From NCBI RefSeq assembly GCF_032854445.1, contig NC_088301.1:6432044-6496043 (forward strand): 64,000 bases of DNA, written 5' to 3'. The notes below the pieces were generated by a model. The model was not told where the DNA came from. It saw only the letters and a program-made list of their open reading frames with translations, and did no database searches. The position numbers were made by a program, and so were the translations under genes. Below are positions 14,201 to 29,200 of this stretch, piece after piece (positions within the stretch are counted from its first letter, which is position 1; each line of letters begins with the position of its first letter). Source of the stretch: Liolophura sinensis (taxonomy: Eukaryota > Mollusca > Polyplacophora > Chitonida > Chitonidae).

Positions 14201-17200
14201 AGAGGCCCTCACTGACGTGATCTTTGTGACTGATGACTACACGCAGTGTAGAGGCCCTCACTGACGTGATCTTTGTGACTGATGACTACATACAGTGTAG
14301 AGGCCCTCACTGACGTGATCTTAGTGACTGATGACTACATACAGTGTAGAGGCCTTCACTGACGTGATCTTTGTGACTGATGACTACACGCAGTGTAGAG
14401 GCCCTCACTGACGTGATCTTTGTGACCGATGACTACATGCAGTGCAGAGGCCCTCACTGACGTGATCTAAGTGACCGATGACTACACGCAGTGCAGAGGC
14501 CCTCACTGACGTGATCTTAGTGACCGATGACTACACGCAGTGCAGAGGCCCTCACTGACGTGATCTTTGTGACCGATGACTACACGCAGTGCAGAGGCCC
14601 TCACTGACGTGATCTTAGTGACCGATGACTACACGCAGTGCAGAGGCCCTCACTGACGTGATCTTTGTGACCGATGACTACACACAGTGTAGAGGCCCTC
14701 CTCACTGAGGTGATCTTTTTGACTGATGACTGCATACAGTGTACAGGCCCTCACTGAGGTGATCTTTGTGACCGATGACTACACACAGTGTACAGGCCCT
14801 CACTGAGGTGATCTTTTTGACTGATGACTGCATACAGTGTAGACATGATCTTTGACTGATGACTATGCAGAGGAAGCTCTTACTGTCAGTACTGTAAATG
14901 TTATTCACCTAAAGTTTAGCATCTTTCAAATGACACATTTTGCTTCATTGACCTTATTAAAGCAATTTTCAAGTCTGAGTAGTGGCATTAAAATTATCAC
15001 TGTAGAAGCCTTGATGTGCCTTTGAAAGTACATTTTTACGTACACCAAACTTTAGGTGAAATACCATATTACGTGATTACAGCTTTGCTGTAGCTATAGC
15101 CACTGTACACTAAGCTGTTCCATAGCCTGCAGGCTAGCCGCCTCAGCCAGCTTCACAGTGTCAGATCAAGCCACGGCCTCTCCATACAAGTGATCTGGAT
15201 TAATACGATGATCAATAGTCTCCCCAATTCCTGCTGAGATGTCAATTTATTAATTCCTTACCTCAGAAATGAATTACCCGACTAGGATGAGCTGGTGAAG
15301 CAGCCTTGTCAGCTGGTTTTTTTATATATTACATATTATTTTGGTGCTATAAGGCTTCAGTAAGCCTTGAGCGATATTCTACATTCTACAAATTTGTAGC
15401 GACTGATCAGTGAGCTGTGAAGATGTCTTTGATGAAAGCTTCTGTCTTACATATATGACATGTACAGTATGTACATATGTATCGAAAACATATTTATTAT
15501 ATAGATATATATATATCTGTATATGTGTTGTATACATACTCTGTGCAGTATATACTTGGAAGTTCTACATGTACATGTACTTGTATAGGCATATATGTAA
15601 GTGTGTTTACATCATAGCACTGGATTTTACCATGCATGGTTGCTTAATGTTTCTAGGGTTGGCTGAAGTTTCAAAGCTTAATATGAAGTCTATGCATGTT
15701 TATCCCACAGCCATTGTCTGGAAAACTGTGACTACCCATACATCCATCCATCCATCCATCCATCCATATATACATGATATACATGTAGTTAATAACATGT
15801 TTTTCAGCTGTTTTGATTTATTTTATTTATTTATTTGATTGGTGTTTTATGCCGTTCTCAAAAATATTTCACTAGTACAACGGCGGCCAGCATTATGGTG
15901 GGAGGAAACCTGGCAGAGTCCGGTGGGGAAACCCACGACCCACTCCACAGGCTGCTGACAGACCTTTTCACTTACGGCCGGAGAGGAAGCCAGCATGAGC
16001 TGGACTTAAACTCACAGCGAACAGCTGTGTTGATGCTTAACTCCAGCTTGGGATTATTGTCTGTTGCTGTTCAGAATATTTCTTCTGATGCTGTTATTGC
16101 AACAAAGATTGTGATATGAAGAATTCTTCAACTATGCAAAACATCAGTAGAAACATCCCAAGGGGCTCATGCTCTAACTAAGCTCTTTTAGGAAAATGTT
16201 TCTTTCTAATTCTAAAGTATGAATTTTTAATGCCACAATTTTCGCTGTGATCTTGTTTTTAGGTTTGGTTGTGTTATATAGCCTGTGCTCCTATGGTTTA
16301 CCTATACACAACTACACATGTACCTAGAACTATCCTAGAACTATCTTCTGGCTGCCCTAACATAAAGAAGGTACTCTATGGCCGTCTAGTCTAAATTCAT
16401 CACATGAGCTTAAGTCCAGCTCATGCTGGCTTCTAGCTCTCTGGGAAGTCTGCCAGCAACTTGTGGATGGTGGTGGGTTTCCCCGAGGCTCTGCCCGCTT
16501 TCTTCCCACCTTAATGCTGGCCACAGTTGTATAAGTGAAATATGTGTATTCTTCAGTGCAACGTAAATAAAACAAACAAATAAATTCATCACTTCCTCTT
16601 GATAATTTACAACCAGTCTCCAAGGTGGCCAACAAACCGTCTGTTTAAACCCTTTCTCCGTACTGCAGGCACTCAAGTTTTGTTGTCCTGTGGCTTAAAA
16701 ATTGCCTTTTGTCATATTAAGTCACAGTTCTGTCTTAGTCCCAGTGTCAAAAGGCTGTACAATATTAGCTGTACACATAGGGTTGATGTTCTGCACAGTG
16801 TGGCAAAATTTTATGATTTATCACGTATTAAATAACATAAATTTCTGCCCGAGAAAAGCTTTTAAGGGCCTGGAGTGGAATTTTGTGACATTTAACTGGA
16901 AAGACGAAGTCATGGAAAAATCATGAAAATTTCAGCAGCCTTTAAGTGTATGAACCCTGTAACTACGAAACAGCCATTGATTGCCTTGTGATTTGCTTAC
17001 TAACAGAGTTTTATGTTCAGTCGTGTCAAGTAACATTATCACAAAGTGATAAGTGACAGACATCAGTCATCTAGTTACATTTCACTTTTGTTGTTACATT
17101 TCTTTATTTCACACCCAGACACAATAACAAGAGTGAAATATTTTGTTTCATGACTTTCCAATTTGAGCCCAGCAGGAGAATGTCATATATTCCACAGATT

Positions 17201-20200
17201 TCGAAAACTGCCCCTTGGAGGGTTAGGGTTGTTGACGTATATTTAAGTTTTCACTTCTAGATCATCAGTTAATTTTGCTTTTAGCCATTATCAGTTTATG
17301 CTTGAAAATTTTTAAACATAACTGAACTTTTTAAGTACTTTTACCCTGTGTCAGAGTAATTATACATGTATAGTGTATTATTTTTAGTTTGACAATGTCA
17401 TGATTAAAACATCAATCAAATAAATACATTGACACAACATGCCCCGTCTGCTTATGGCCTGTAGCTTGATTAATACCTTGAAATAATATAACTTTACTTC
17501 AGAATGGCTCAAGGCTTGTCGCTTAATAGCTGTATTAATATATGTTTACCTGAAATACCTGTATTCCTCAGGCATAACAAAAAAATGAATCGCCTGGTCA
17601 AGGTAACGCTTGTCTGTCAAATACTCAGCGGATCTGACTTGACTAGCTCATATTAGTTTTACGTTCATTCCAAGATTTGATACCTAGCAACTGCATGTAG
17701 GGTTTTAGCGGGAAATGTATTTGATATTTATTACTGTGCTGCAATATAAGTTTTGATAAATTTATGTACAAATGTACGTCACAATTAAAACTCAAGTTCA
17801 ACTGCTCCTGGGTTTCTCCCTTGTCATATGTGGGAAAGTCTTAGATAAGTAAGTCAGTACAGGATGGTTTCCCCCCACCATATTAAGCTGGTCATTTAGG
17901 CTGAATGTTCATTTCTATATAGAACACGAATGCCCAATTCCAAAGAGCTAAGATCAGTAAGAGTCTGTACAAGACTGGTATATGCATTATAATTAAGACG
18001 TACAGCCTGGAGGGAAAACCCAGAGCAGCGATGTCAGTGTGATAGTTGGTGTATCATCATGGTCACAGGTAACAGGTGAAATATGGCCTCTTGTCGATTT
18101 ACCTCATTTAAGGTCTTATTCTGTCCATGTAAATGCATAAATACATGTAGTAGCAAGTTCCACGCCCCAAGCAACATGGCTTTAGCAGAATTAGGTTAAA
18201 AAAAATGCATTGATGTTAATTTCAATCGACGTCATGCACTGTTCTAGAATTCCTCAAAACGCTGTGTTGTCATCACATTTAACGTACAAACACATTAAAA
18301 TAAAATGTCCTACCATTTGCCAGATTAACAATTAACATCTGGACTTAAAGCTGCTGTGCGTAATTCCTCTGCGGCAGTACGTGGTAAGGTCTGCAGCAAC
18401 TTGAGGATGGTCGAGGGTTTCAGAGCTCGGTTTCCTCCCACCATAATGATGTCCGCCATCACATACCCTAATTCTTCACCTTTTCAACCATCTATGTGAC
18501 CAATATTTTGAAACATTCTGAGAGAACTATGAGGTGTAGAGAAATAATTTGCAGAGTTTTGTGAAGCTTGCTTCTTCTAATAGTGACACAAACTAATCAT
18601 TTTTGGCCTCATTTTTTAAACAATGGTTTGCATAAATTCCACTGAAAAAAGGGCTATGGAGGTTGAAAAGGTTGAAGATTTACAATAAGTGAAATATTCC
18701 TGAGTACAGCGTAAAACACCAATCAAATAATTAAATAAATGAAGCGGCAGGTGCATGAACAATTGAGAGTTACATGTAGACTTAAGCATGTGACTTTATT
18801 GGAATGTATTTGGGCATTGTTAGCTGCTTTGAATTTAGGGACTTGCTATCCAATGGAGGAAATGCCCAAAGGTTTTAGTCTGATAATATATGGTAAACAT
18901 TAGGCTATCATTAAAAACATGTTTGGTTGTGGTAACCAGAGGCTGAGCTTCCAAAAAATGTTCCTTATTTTTGTTGGGCTCTTGGTTGATTTGAATTGAT
19001 GTGATATTTTTGCCTTGTTAATTTCTTCTGTATCTTCTTTTTAGAAAAAGCTAGAATTTGCAAAAGATGTCTGTAAAAACCTATTTATTTCTTATTCAGG
19101 ATTGGGTTACCCGCAAGAAAGAATTGTTTAAGTATGACATTAAAATAAATATTTATGTTGGGTGTAACCCCCACCTACCCTTATTGTGTTTTTGCTAATT
19201 TTTTTTTTTTTTTAATGTTTTTCCATTCATGTTTATCTCCATGATAATTTCCTTAAATTCACCAATTTTTCATAAGCCAGTGTATATATAAAAAAAAATT
19301 CTTCACTGACTGTCCATTGTCTGATATGGTTGAATTGCTCACATCAAAGAATTATTTGAGAATAGCCTTTTGACTGGACAAACACATATTGCAAACCATG
19401 ACAAAAGCAGCCAGCCACTTGTGTTGTCAGTGTGGCCATGCACTCAGTAGATGTGTTGACGTGAGATCAGTTTCAGCTAGCGATTGACCTAATTTCTCAT
19501 TGGCTCATTTTCCAGATGATCACAGCAGGGTTTCGCTGCAGTCGCTTCCAGATGGCGTTGTCACAGATTACATCAATGCCAGCTTTATCGAGGTCAGTGA
19601 CCAAACAATAGGGTGAACTGAAATTCTATAGAATTTGCCTTCAAGTGCTGGTAGACCATTATTAGTTATCAGTGTGTAAACTGCCCTAATTTTTTTCTGC
19701 CTTAATTTTTGTCTGTAAATTATTTGAATATGGGGGAAAATGATCTTATCAAATTGCTTTATTTTGCTTTGACTTATTTAATTTAACATTGTTGATGCAT
19801 TTCACTGTGTTGTTATGCGTAAGTTATCAGTTGTGCCTCTGAAAAAAAAAGCCACTTTGTTCTTTGTCTTCTCAAGAAAACTGTTTATCTTGTAATTTAC
19901 ATCATATTTGTTTTATTTGATTGACACTGCATCTTCGTGAAAAATACTCATATAATTTATGAAATATGTTATTACAGAATAGACATGGATATGGAAAGTA
20001 TGAATAATAACAATTTTTTAACAGTGCCCTACATTCACTATAAAAAAAAATCTTGAATTGTTGACACAGATATCCTAGTTGTGTTGTTTTATGAAAATAT
20101 ATTATAGCATCAAACTGTAAATGGGAAATCTAGCAGGTTTACCAACAAAATTAAACCTTATGCAACGCGTTTAAAATTTTACCTAATGGCATGTCATTAA

Positions 20201-23200
20201 CCTGTTTCTTTGACAACAGTTTAACTGTTCCCTAGCTACTTTCTCCATAAAAAATTCTAAATTGTTGACACAGATATCTTATTTGTTGTTTTATGAAATA
20301 TATTACAGCATCAAACTTTAGATGAGACATTCAACGTGTTTACCAAATAAATCATACTTTATGCAATAAGTACAAAATTCTACCTAATGGCATGTCATTA
20401 ACATACTTTTTGACAGTGTAAAAAAACAAACATTAAGATACCCTCGCTAAAACTCCTGGTTACAAGTTGTAGAGATAAACATGTATATTAAAGGGCCGAG
20501 TAGGTAGCATATGCCAGTGCAGCTCATGCACTAACGCAAGAGCCTCTGAGCACCAATGTGTTTTCAGTTCAAGTCTAGCTTATGTTAACTTCCTCTCCAA
20601 TCATATGCGTGAATTAAGGTCTGTCAGCAACTACCAGCGGGTGGTCGTGGGTTTCTATGGGCCATGCCAGGTGTCCTCCCAGGATAATTCTGGCTGCCAT
20701 CGTATAAAATGAAATGTTCTTGAGTAAGGTTTGAAACACCAATCAAATAATTAAAGGAATTTGTTTTAAAGTGCAGTACATATTATACGTCCGTGGCTGT
20801 AATCCCAAACTAATAACTATACTAATCTGTATAGAAGACTTGTAGATGATAATCAGCTACCTAATACATGAATTTTATGTCGTCGGGCTGACTTTGGTAA
20901 ATTCAATTCAAATCTTAAAAAACAAGGGGAAATAATCAAAATTGATTTTAATCAAATCTGTAAATGATAATGTGAATAAGTCAGACTGTTTTGTGATAAG
21001 TGAATGAAATTATACAAGAACAGTGTGGTACGTGTAGATGTAATATAAATCAGCAGCCACATCTAGCAACATGTGCTCTTGGTGGTCTCTAAACCATCTT
21101 CCTCCTTCATTAATGGTATCCTTTGAGAATTATACATGTGCTAGAACCAGATGGTGCCTTGTCTTGTAGGTTGCCATGGTTATAGGCTAGAAACAGGTGC
21201 TTTTTTCTTCCTCTCTTCTGAATAATTACCTGTAACCTGTCATCTTAACTAATTACTTGTCCTTTAATTCCACAGGGTTGTGGTGGCATCCCAAATGAAT
21301 ACATCGCTGCCCAAGGTAATGGCCCTACAAATATCTTGTACATACAATTGTTAACCTATATATGTGACACAGGTTTTTGCTTTTTTTAATTTATTGGATC
21401 CCCTGATAAGTGGTTGATGATTCTCTTGCGGCCATTTATGTAATCATTGAAGCATTCATTGAAGGACACTTGTCTTCCACTAATATAGTGTGCATTCATG
21501 GAGGAAAGTGTGTCATTATCTTGCCAGTGGTTGATGGTTTACTCTGGACACTTGCTCTGGTTTCCTCCATCATAAAATGACTGCCACAAGTGAAAAATTT
21601 CTAAGAATAGTGGTTGAAACAACAATCAAATCAATTACATTGTTCGTACCACTAATTTATTTTGTACTCTAATTCTGAATCATAGAATGTACCTGTATAC
21701 AAGGTGTGTGAATTAAATTAATTGAATTATTTTAAATGTTGACAGCCTTTTTTTAACTTACTATTTATTGGATAAATGAATGGCTTTTTAGCAAATCACA
21801 GTTGGGTACAAACAATTGGTGTTTTTGTGCATGAAACTGATGGCTTGCATAATGCGTGTAATGAAATAATTTTGTGAATAACTATTTTTCTTATGACCAA
21901 TCAGAAAGTAATTCATTTGAACTTGATAATGGTTATATGCTTTCCAGCTTGATTGCAGTATTTTTTGTGTGTGTGCATTGCCAACTAGCTTTGTTTTATT
22001 ATTTTGGCTTTGGAAGCTTGTTGTGTATACAGTTTCGGCAATATGTACCGTAGCTAACTTTTGACCTGTGTCTGTGTGTGACATTGTGTCTAATCTTAAT
22101 CTTTCTGCAGGCCCAAACCACAAACACAAGGAATCGGTGATAGTATTCTGGCAGATGATCTGGGAACAAGGTGTCCACTGCATCGTTATGACATGCTCAC
22201 TATTTGAACACGCTGTGGTAAGACAGAATCATTTAGTTATCTGGCAGTTTGTAAACTGCTTTAAATGGTAAAGGATTAGAGTCCACATTCAGCATTTATT
22301 CATAATTAGCTGCCCCTGTATATATTATTAAATTGAATGCCATAAACTGTTGAAAAAGGGTACAATAATCTGAGTAACATGGCAATGAAAATCACTAGAT
22401 AAGTGATGAGACTGGTTTTATACATTTTTTCCAGCCTTTACAAGCTGTCAGAGTTTGCCATTAAGTACAGTGTTAAAAAGCCACACATTTGACAACAAAC
22501 ATATCGCATTTCTGCAAGAAATGGTTTGCTGTTCTGCATACAGCTGTAAAAACAGGTCGTCAAAGAACCCAAGAGTTATTTTTACGGCGCTCACATCGTA
22601 CATGTATTTACATTGTACACGACTAAAGGCCACTGTATGCATAGGCTGTTCGGAATGGCGACAATAACATATACTGGTAATTGTCATTGCATATGGGTAT
22701 GAATTCTTTGAGGGAATAGAATGATATTTATTGTGAAGCAAACAGAAAGAAAGAATAATAAACAAATATTAAATCTTAAGATAAACACACGACAGGTATA
22801 GTGTGACTCAGCTTACCAGTCCGTATTAATTGACAGTATGGTTAGAATTGCCTGGACAAAGATCAGATTCAACGTCAGAACGAGCCCACTGTGGCTTCAA
22901 ATTGATACAGCAGTATATTTGCTTCTGTGTAGCTAGAATCTCTCTCAAATATGACATCGTTTTGATATGAATTCCCAGGCTAGACTGGCTGGCCATCTTC
23001 GACGTTACCCGCTGAGCCGTACCGGGTCGGCTGGTTGGAAATTGGCTAGGGCCTGTAGATCTGTTGTTTAGGTGGATTTAAAGGCATTATTATGCTTCTC
23101 AGAAGCCCTCTCGGTAATATATGTGTAAACAGGTTATAATCTTTATAATAGGCCAGGAGTTAAATCTGGACACTGATCTGTTAAAATTAAATTGAATGGT

Positions 23201-26200
23201 GCTTGTATATGATTATAATTTGCCATTGTTTCCATTCCATAATAAGTTTGGGCCATATATGGCTGCCGTGTTCCTCCCACCATAATGCTGGCCGCTGTTG
23301 TATAAGAGGATATCCTTGAGCATGGCGTAAAACACCAGTAAGTTTGATTAACTGACATATCATTTTGCTATGGTTTTGTGCTACAGCAACAGTGTGCCAA
23401 ATACTGGGAGGACATGTTTGGAAAGCTGAAGAATGTGGTGTATGGAGACGTAGAGATCCAGCTAGAGGATACAGAGTGCTTCATGCATATGACTGTCAGA
23501 ACGCTGTCTGTTCAGAAGGTGAGATTACAGCCGGGAGGGGGACTTTCTTGTTAGATGAGGTTTGGAGTTGTTTGTAAGATGGGATGTGGGCTTGTTTGTA
23601 AGATGGGATGTGGTCTTGTTTGTGAGATGAGATGCGGGCTTGTTTGTAAGATAAGAAATGGACTTGTTTGTAAGATGAGATGTGGGCTTGTTTGTAAGAT
23701 GATATGTGGATTTGTTTATGAGATGTGGACTTGTTTGTAAGATAGGATGTGGGCTTGTTTTGTTAGATGGGATGTGGGGTTGTTTGTGAGATGGGATCTG
23801 GGCTTGTTTGTAAGATGAGATGCGGGCTTGTTTGTAAGATGATATGTGGATTTGTTTATGAGATGTGGACTTCTTTATAAGATGAGATGTGGGCTTTTAT
23901 GCAAGATAGTATGAGAACTTATTTGGAGTGTAGTATGTGAATGTGTTTGGAAGATGGTATGTGGACTTTCTTTCTGTTAACTTATTTGTAAGATGGGATA
24001 TCATGTGGACTTGTTTGTAAGACAGTATGTGAACCTGTTTGTAAGACAGTATGTGAACCTGTTTGTAAGACAGTATGTGAACCTGTTTGTAAGACAGTAT
24101 GTGAACCTGTTTGAAAGACGGTATGTGAACCTGTTTGTAAGACAGTGTGTAGACTTGTTTGTAATACACTGTGTGAAAATATAATGGTGGATTTGTTGGG
24201 ATGAGATAGGAATTTTGTAGGATTTATTTATACCAGAAGGGATGACCACTTAGCAAGATGACTGTTAGGTAGAGTGTTTCTGCGTCAGATAGACCAGCAT
24301 TAATATGGTTGCATTGCCATCACTATGTGCTTGTAACCTTTTGACCGTGCCATGTGTTATATGTGTCAACAGAAGGGTCATCCACCACGGACTGTCCGTC
24401 AGTTTGAGCTTTCTGGCTGGGGGGACCAGGACGAGCCTGATGCCGGCCTCATTGTGGAATACAGACGCAGAATTCGCCTCTTCACCGACTCCACAACAGG
24501 CCCCATGCTCGTTCACGGCAGGTAAACTCACCTGAATGCACCTGCATGGAAATGCTCCTGGTGACTACCAAAGCAAAAATAGTTTGCTTATTGTATGCGC
24601 TGTATTGTTGAGGAGTTAGGGTTTCCATACGTCTACAGAGTATTCTTCTTGCTACAAAATCTTCTCAAGATGGCTGTGGTGATCAAGCCCAATCATTCTA
24701 ACAATCTTTCCTCAAAACTTCTTACAATAGTAGTTAGTGGTTCAAGTGCTCTGTATATTTGGTGGTTGCTTATGTACATTGTGTGAAGATTAGTTCAGGT
24801 AGTAATTATACGACCATCACCCAGCCCAGATTGTGTTACAGGCTGATAGATGTTGCCTAACTTTAGCACTAGTGGAACAATTAAATGGCATTTATGTGTA
24901 ATGCTTTAACTTCAAATTAAAAGGGAGCGACTTTTTTGTTTTATTGTTTGGACACTCCAGTGTCCTCCACCTTTAAAGTAGAATGCTGTGAAATACATGA
25001 AAAAATCTTGAGTAAAGCTGATCATATCAATAAATATTGATCACAGTCTTCATCCCTTGAGATGTTCAGTTCATACTCGAGTGATGTTCAGTTAGTACTC
25101 TTGTGATGTTCAATTCATACTCCAGTGATGTTCAGTTCACACTCTAGTAATGTTCAGTTCATACTCTAGTGATGTTCATTTGAATGCTCTGATAAACATG
25201 CGGTAATCAATAAACAGTTTTGTTGATCTTAAAATTGTGTTCAGGGCCTAATGGGCCTAGAGGCTATTTCAGTGGCATAGTGCAGCGCAATGAATCAGGA
25301 GCCATTCACTAATGCGGTCATTGCGAGTTCAAGTCCAGCTCATGCTGACTTCCTCTGCAGACGTACTTGGAAAGGTCTGTCAGCAACCTGCAAATGGTTG
25401 TGGCTATCCCCATTGGCTCTGCCCGGCTTCCTCCCACCATAATGCTGGCCGCCGTCGTATAAGCAAAATATTCTTGAGTTCAGGGTCAGATAAATAAATA
25501 GGATGGTGTGCTGAGGTTTGTTTGAAAGGTAGAGTGATATCTGAGTGAATATTGCAAGTTTCTAGAAAAAAGTAATATTTTATGACATTTGTCTAGAAAT
25601 GGACTTGAAGGGACAAAATTTTAGGTAATTTACTGTTGGGTGTTTTATGAAAGTGTTTGAGAATAGCTGCTCTGTGGATGTCGTCCTGTCAATGCTACAT
25701 CTAGTGGTGTGTTTTTAAGGTACGGTGGAGGTAGAACAGCGGTGTTCATTGCTGTGGACTACTGCCTCAAACAGTTAGAAATGGACAACTCTGTGGACAT
25801 CTACAGCACAGTTCTTCACCTCAGAAAGTTCAGAAAAAACATGGTTCGCACTCTGGTGAGTTGTGCACCCAATGCAGTTTTACACCTTTCTGAAATCCTC
25901 ATTTTAGAACAGGGACAGATAGGCCTACAGTCAATTTTTAATTTCATGATGTTGAGATTACCATGAGCTGTGTACTCTTCACTCTACGTTATGTGCTGTG
26001 TTTATAATTGAAGTTGTGCCTCAGAGTCATGTCAGATTGTCTTTCCACACTTTGAAAGTCAAAACAGACACTATTAAACTATACATTCTTCAAACTATGG
26101 TGATGACAGATCATCTACATCTTCACCTTCCACAATTCCACCAATATCAGTCTGGGTAACCTAACTGGCTTAAATTGATAGATCACTGGCTCGTCGCATC

Positions 26201-29200
26201 TATCACACCCTTTACCAACGAGGTCACTTGTTCAAATTCAGCTCTGGCTATGACCGCAGCTTTGAGGGAACATGAATGTCATGTAGACATACGTCGTTGA
26301 TGTACTCTCTACAAACCGGGTTGCTTCACCCATAAAACTTACAGCTGTCATACAAGTCAAAAGATTTTGAGCATACCAATCAAATTAAAAAATATATCCG
26401 GAATCAGTCCCACAAAACTATTCTACTTTAATTTGTGGAATTAGGGTGCACTTTGCACTGTGTCCACGTAACTTGTAACCATGGCAACACAATAACTACA
26501 GAACTGGTCCCCTTGGAAGCTATGGGCACGTAACATGACATGCACATTGTGAAATGAGACCATAAGCATTGCTGTACTGATGAAGTATTAAGTGGTGGCA
26601 GTGATCATTGCAGGCCCAATACAGGACAATCTATGAGACGGTGGGGTCTTTCATCAACTCTGGCCACACAGTCATCCCATGTTCTCACTTGCCTGCTGTG
26701 GTACAGCGCCTCTCTATCAAGGACCCCCGGGTAAACATGACTGGCATAGAACAAGAGTACAAGGTGAGCACACACCCAGCCATGGTGTGATTTAAATTTA
26801 TATAGATTTGTTGGTTTGTTTGGTTACCACCAAATTAATGAAACAGTCTTGAGAATGGATTGATGGGCAGATGGATTTTGTCTAAAAGAAAATTTTTAGA
26901 GGCTAGTTTAAAGTATCGTAGAATTTTACTTTTGGTGCTGGAACACTCAGAATCAAGCAAAATGTGCAACTTTGTCTGGTTACATGTATATTGTCAGAAT
27001 CTGGAGAAGATCATCAAGAGGATAGAGTTAGGAGAGTGTGCGGCTGGCCATCAGGTACAGAACAGAAACAAAAGTAGAGACATCATGCTTCAGCCACGTG
27101 AGTATATGCGCAGCTCTCTTCAGTAACATACTGTAGCAGGAAGACATACATGCACTCATTGGAGCAGGTTCAGTATAACTCTGAATATCAAAGCCATTTT
27201 TTGTTCTATAGTGGATGTTAAGAGAGTATGGGGTTATACTGTAATTCTGTAACCTGTTTATGCGTTTGCAAGGTGTGTATTCAAATATATTCTAAATCAT
27301 TATTCAGTGTAGATTGACAAAATTATACTTTTTGTGAAGCCCTGAAAATGGTCAATCCAACAAATGTGGGGTTTTTGTCTCCTAAATCAGATTATAGATA
27401 TGCATAAATTGCTCTTTCATATGTACAAAAGGGTTGAGAAATTAGGATATATATGAGAGTAACAGTGGAAGACATCTATGAAGGTGAGGTCTTTGATGAT
27501 TAAGTAAAACTTTAGTGCTACACTACAAGACTACCAGATACTACAAGGTAGTAATCAATAAGATAAAACTAACTCACAGTGGCAGGGCCACATGTCTATA
27601 TCAGTGGGAATCCAGGCCTACCACATGGACTTCTTATAGGCAGATCTTTTTCCTCTTTTGGACGTGACTGAAAATTTTGGGCTATCTTTCAGATTCTAAG
27701 ACAAAAAAGCTTTAGTCGATAGCCAAAGATTTTCTTTGTGAAACAGACTAGATAAAATTGCTAATAGGCTAACAGAGTTAGCTGTCTAATTGTAGCCTTT
27801 TAGACTTTTGTAAAACAGGTCCCAGCTATCAGAAAAGGTTCTGATACACTTATGACAGTTATAAATGTTGAATCAGATTACCTTAATGCATGTATCATTT
27901 AAAACAGGTATGATTTTTTTTTTACTTGGACGTGCCTTACAGTGCAGACAGCTTTAATTGACCACAATTAACAGATTTGTGTTGACATTTCTCTGAATTA
28001 TTTTGGGGCATATTGGTAATTTCTTACAGCTCTTCTTAGTTTTTTCCTCTCCAAATTTGATGACTATCCTGTTAGTATGTCTACAGTAGTCTGAAGTATG
28101 ATATAGAAGTGCCAAACCAGCCTTGGACAGGCAATTTGCAATTCTTGTCTTAGTGACAATAAGTCATCATTTATGCGCGTGTGGGCGTTGCAAAGTTTGA
28201 GGTTGTTTGAAAACCACTTCTCTTCCACCAATAAGGTGTACATATATCTGTGCACCACATGTGGGAAAGTTTGTCAATATTAACATGGCAAAGGTCCCTG
28301 GTTCACCCTGGGCACTCCGATTTCTTCCACTCTTTATACTGACAGCCGTCGTATAACTGTAATACAACAATTAAATAAATAAATAAATATTGAATGTCAA
28401 AGAGATCATGAAAGGTAAATATGATGTGCTGATTGATCTGTGTCATTTTTGCCCTGACAGCTGAGAGATCACGACCTTGTCTTCAGACAGGAGAGAGTGT
28501 AGAGGACACGGATTATATCAACGCTGTCTATGTTGATGTAAGTGTAGAAAAGTCAACCATTCAGTCTCCGGATCCAAGCTCTCAAGCATATTAAAGAAAA
28601 TATCACACAGGCAAAATGCAGAATTAAGAGCACTACAAAAGTATTTGCCACAAGAGAAATTTGAAACTGGATCATATAGTCTGCTAGTTAGGCTCTATCA
28701 GAATAGTTGACAAAAATATATAGCAGCAAAATTTGTTTATATTTTGAAATTTGCACTTGAAACAGACACTGTTTGGGCTATTGAAACAGGAGTGATTTCA
28801 GTGGTATACCGGGTAACAGTCTGTGAATTTTTAACATAAAAATATATTTGTAAACCATGTATCTTAGCCTGACAAACGTATGTTGATTGATTGTTTTTTT
28901 TCTCAGGGTTATCAGACAGTGAACAGTTTTATCGTTACCCAGTGGCCATACAAAAACACAGTAAAGGACGTGTGGCGACTGTTGTATGATCAGCGTATTG
29001 ACACTCTTGTGGTGCTAAATGATGTCAAACATTGTCGGGTAAGTTATGCAGGTTATTTAAAAAGTGTACGTCTAAAAAAAAAAAAGAAAGACAAAAATAT
29101 AACCTTAATTATTTCGAAAAAAGAATGGAAACAGACCTAAAGCCCATTTTTTTCTGATGTTCTTGGTAATCTATGAATCAGAGTCCAGGGGATGCACCAT

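Larger units (their letters stand above)
7660..19515. other. 11.9-kb intron of the PTP-like gene
   Basis: No exon is supported. It holds SINE copies in both orientations, a 41-bp minisatellite (9347-9635), a large inverted repeat (11733-13325), a 49-bp minisatellite (14099-14850) and a MITE nested in a SINE (18367-18740). Stretches such as 8210-9340, 9640-11700 and 16600-18360 show only AT-rich sequence and decayed SINE pieces. Confidence 0.6.
19593..21275. other. Intron of the PTP-like gene
   Basis: It contains a tandem duplication of about 206-bp spacing (20039-20418) and a plus-strand SINE (20492-20755). No exon was seen. Confidence 0.6.

Noticed and set aside
23897-24249. Open frames on both strands with repeated octapeptides
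   Set aside because: They are products of the 24-bp intronic minisatellite.
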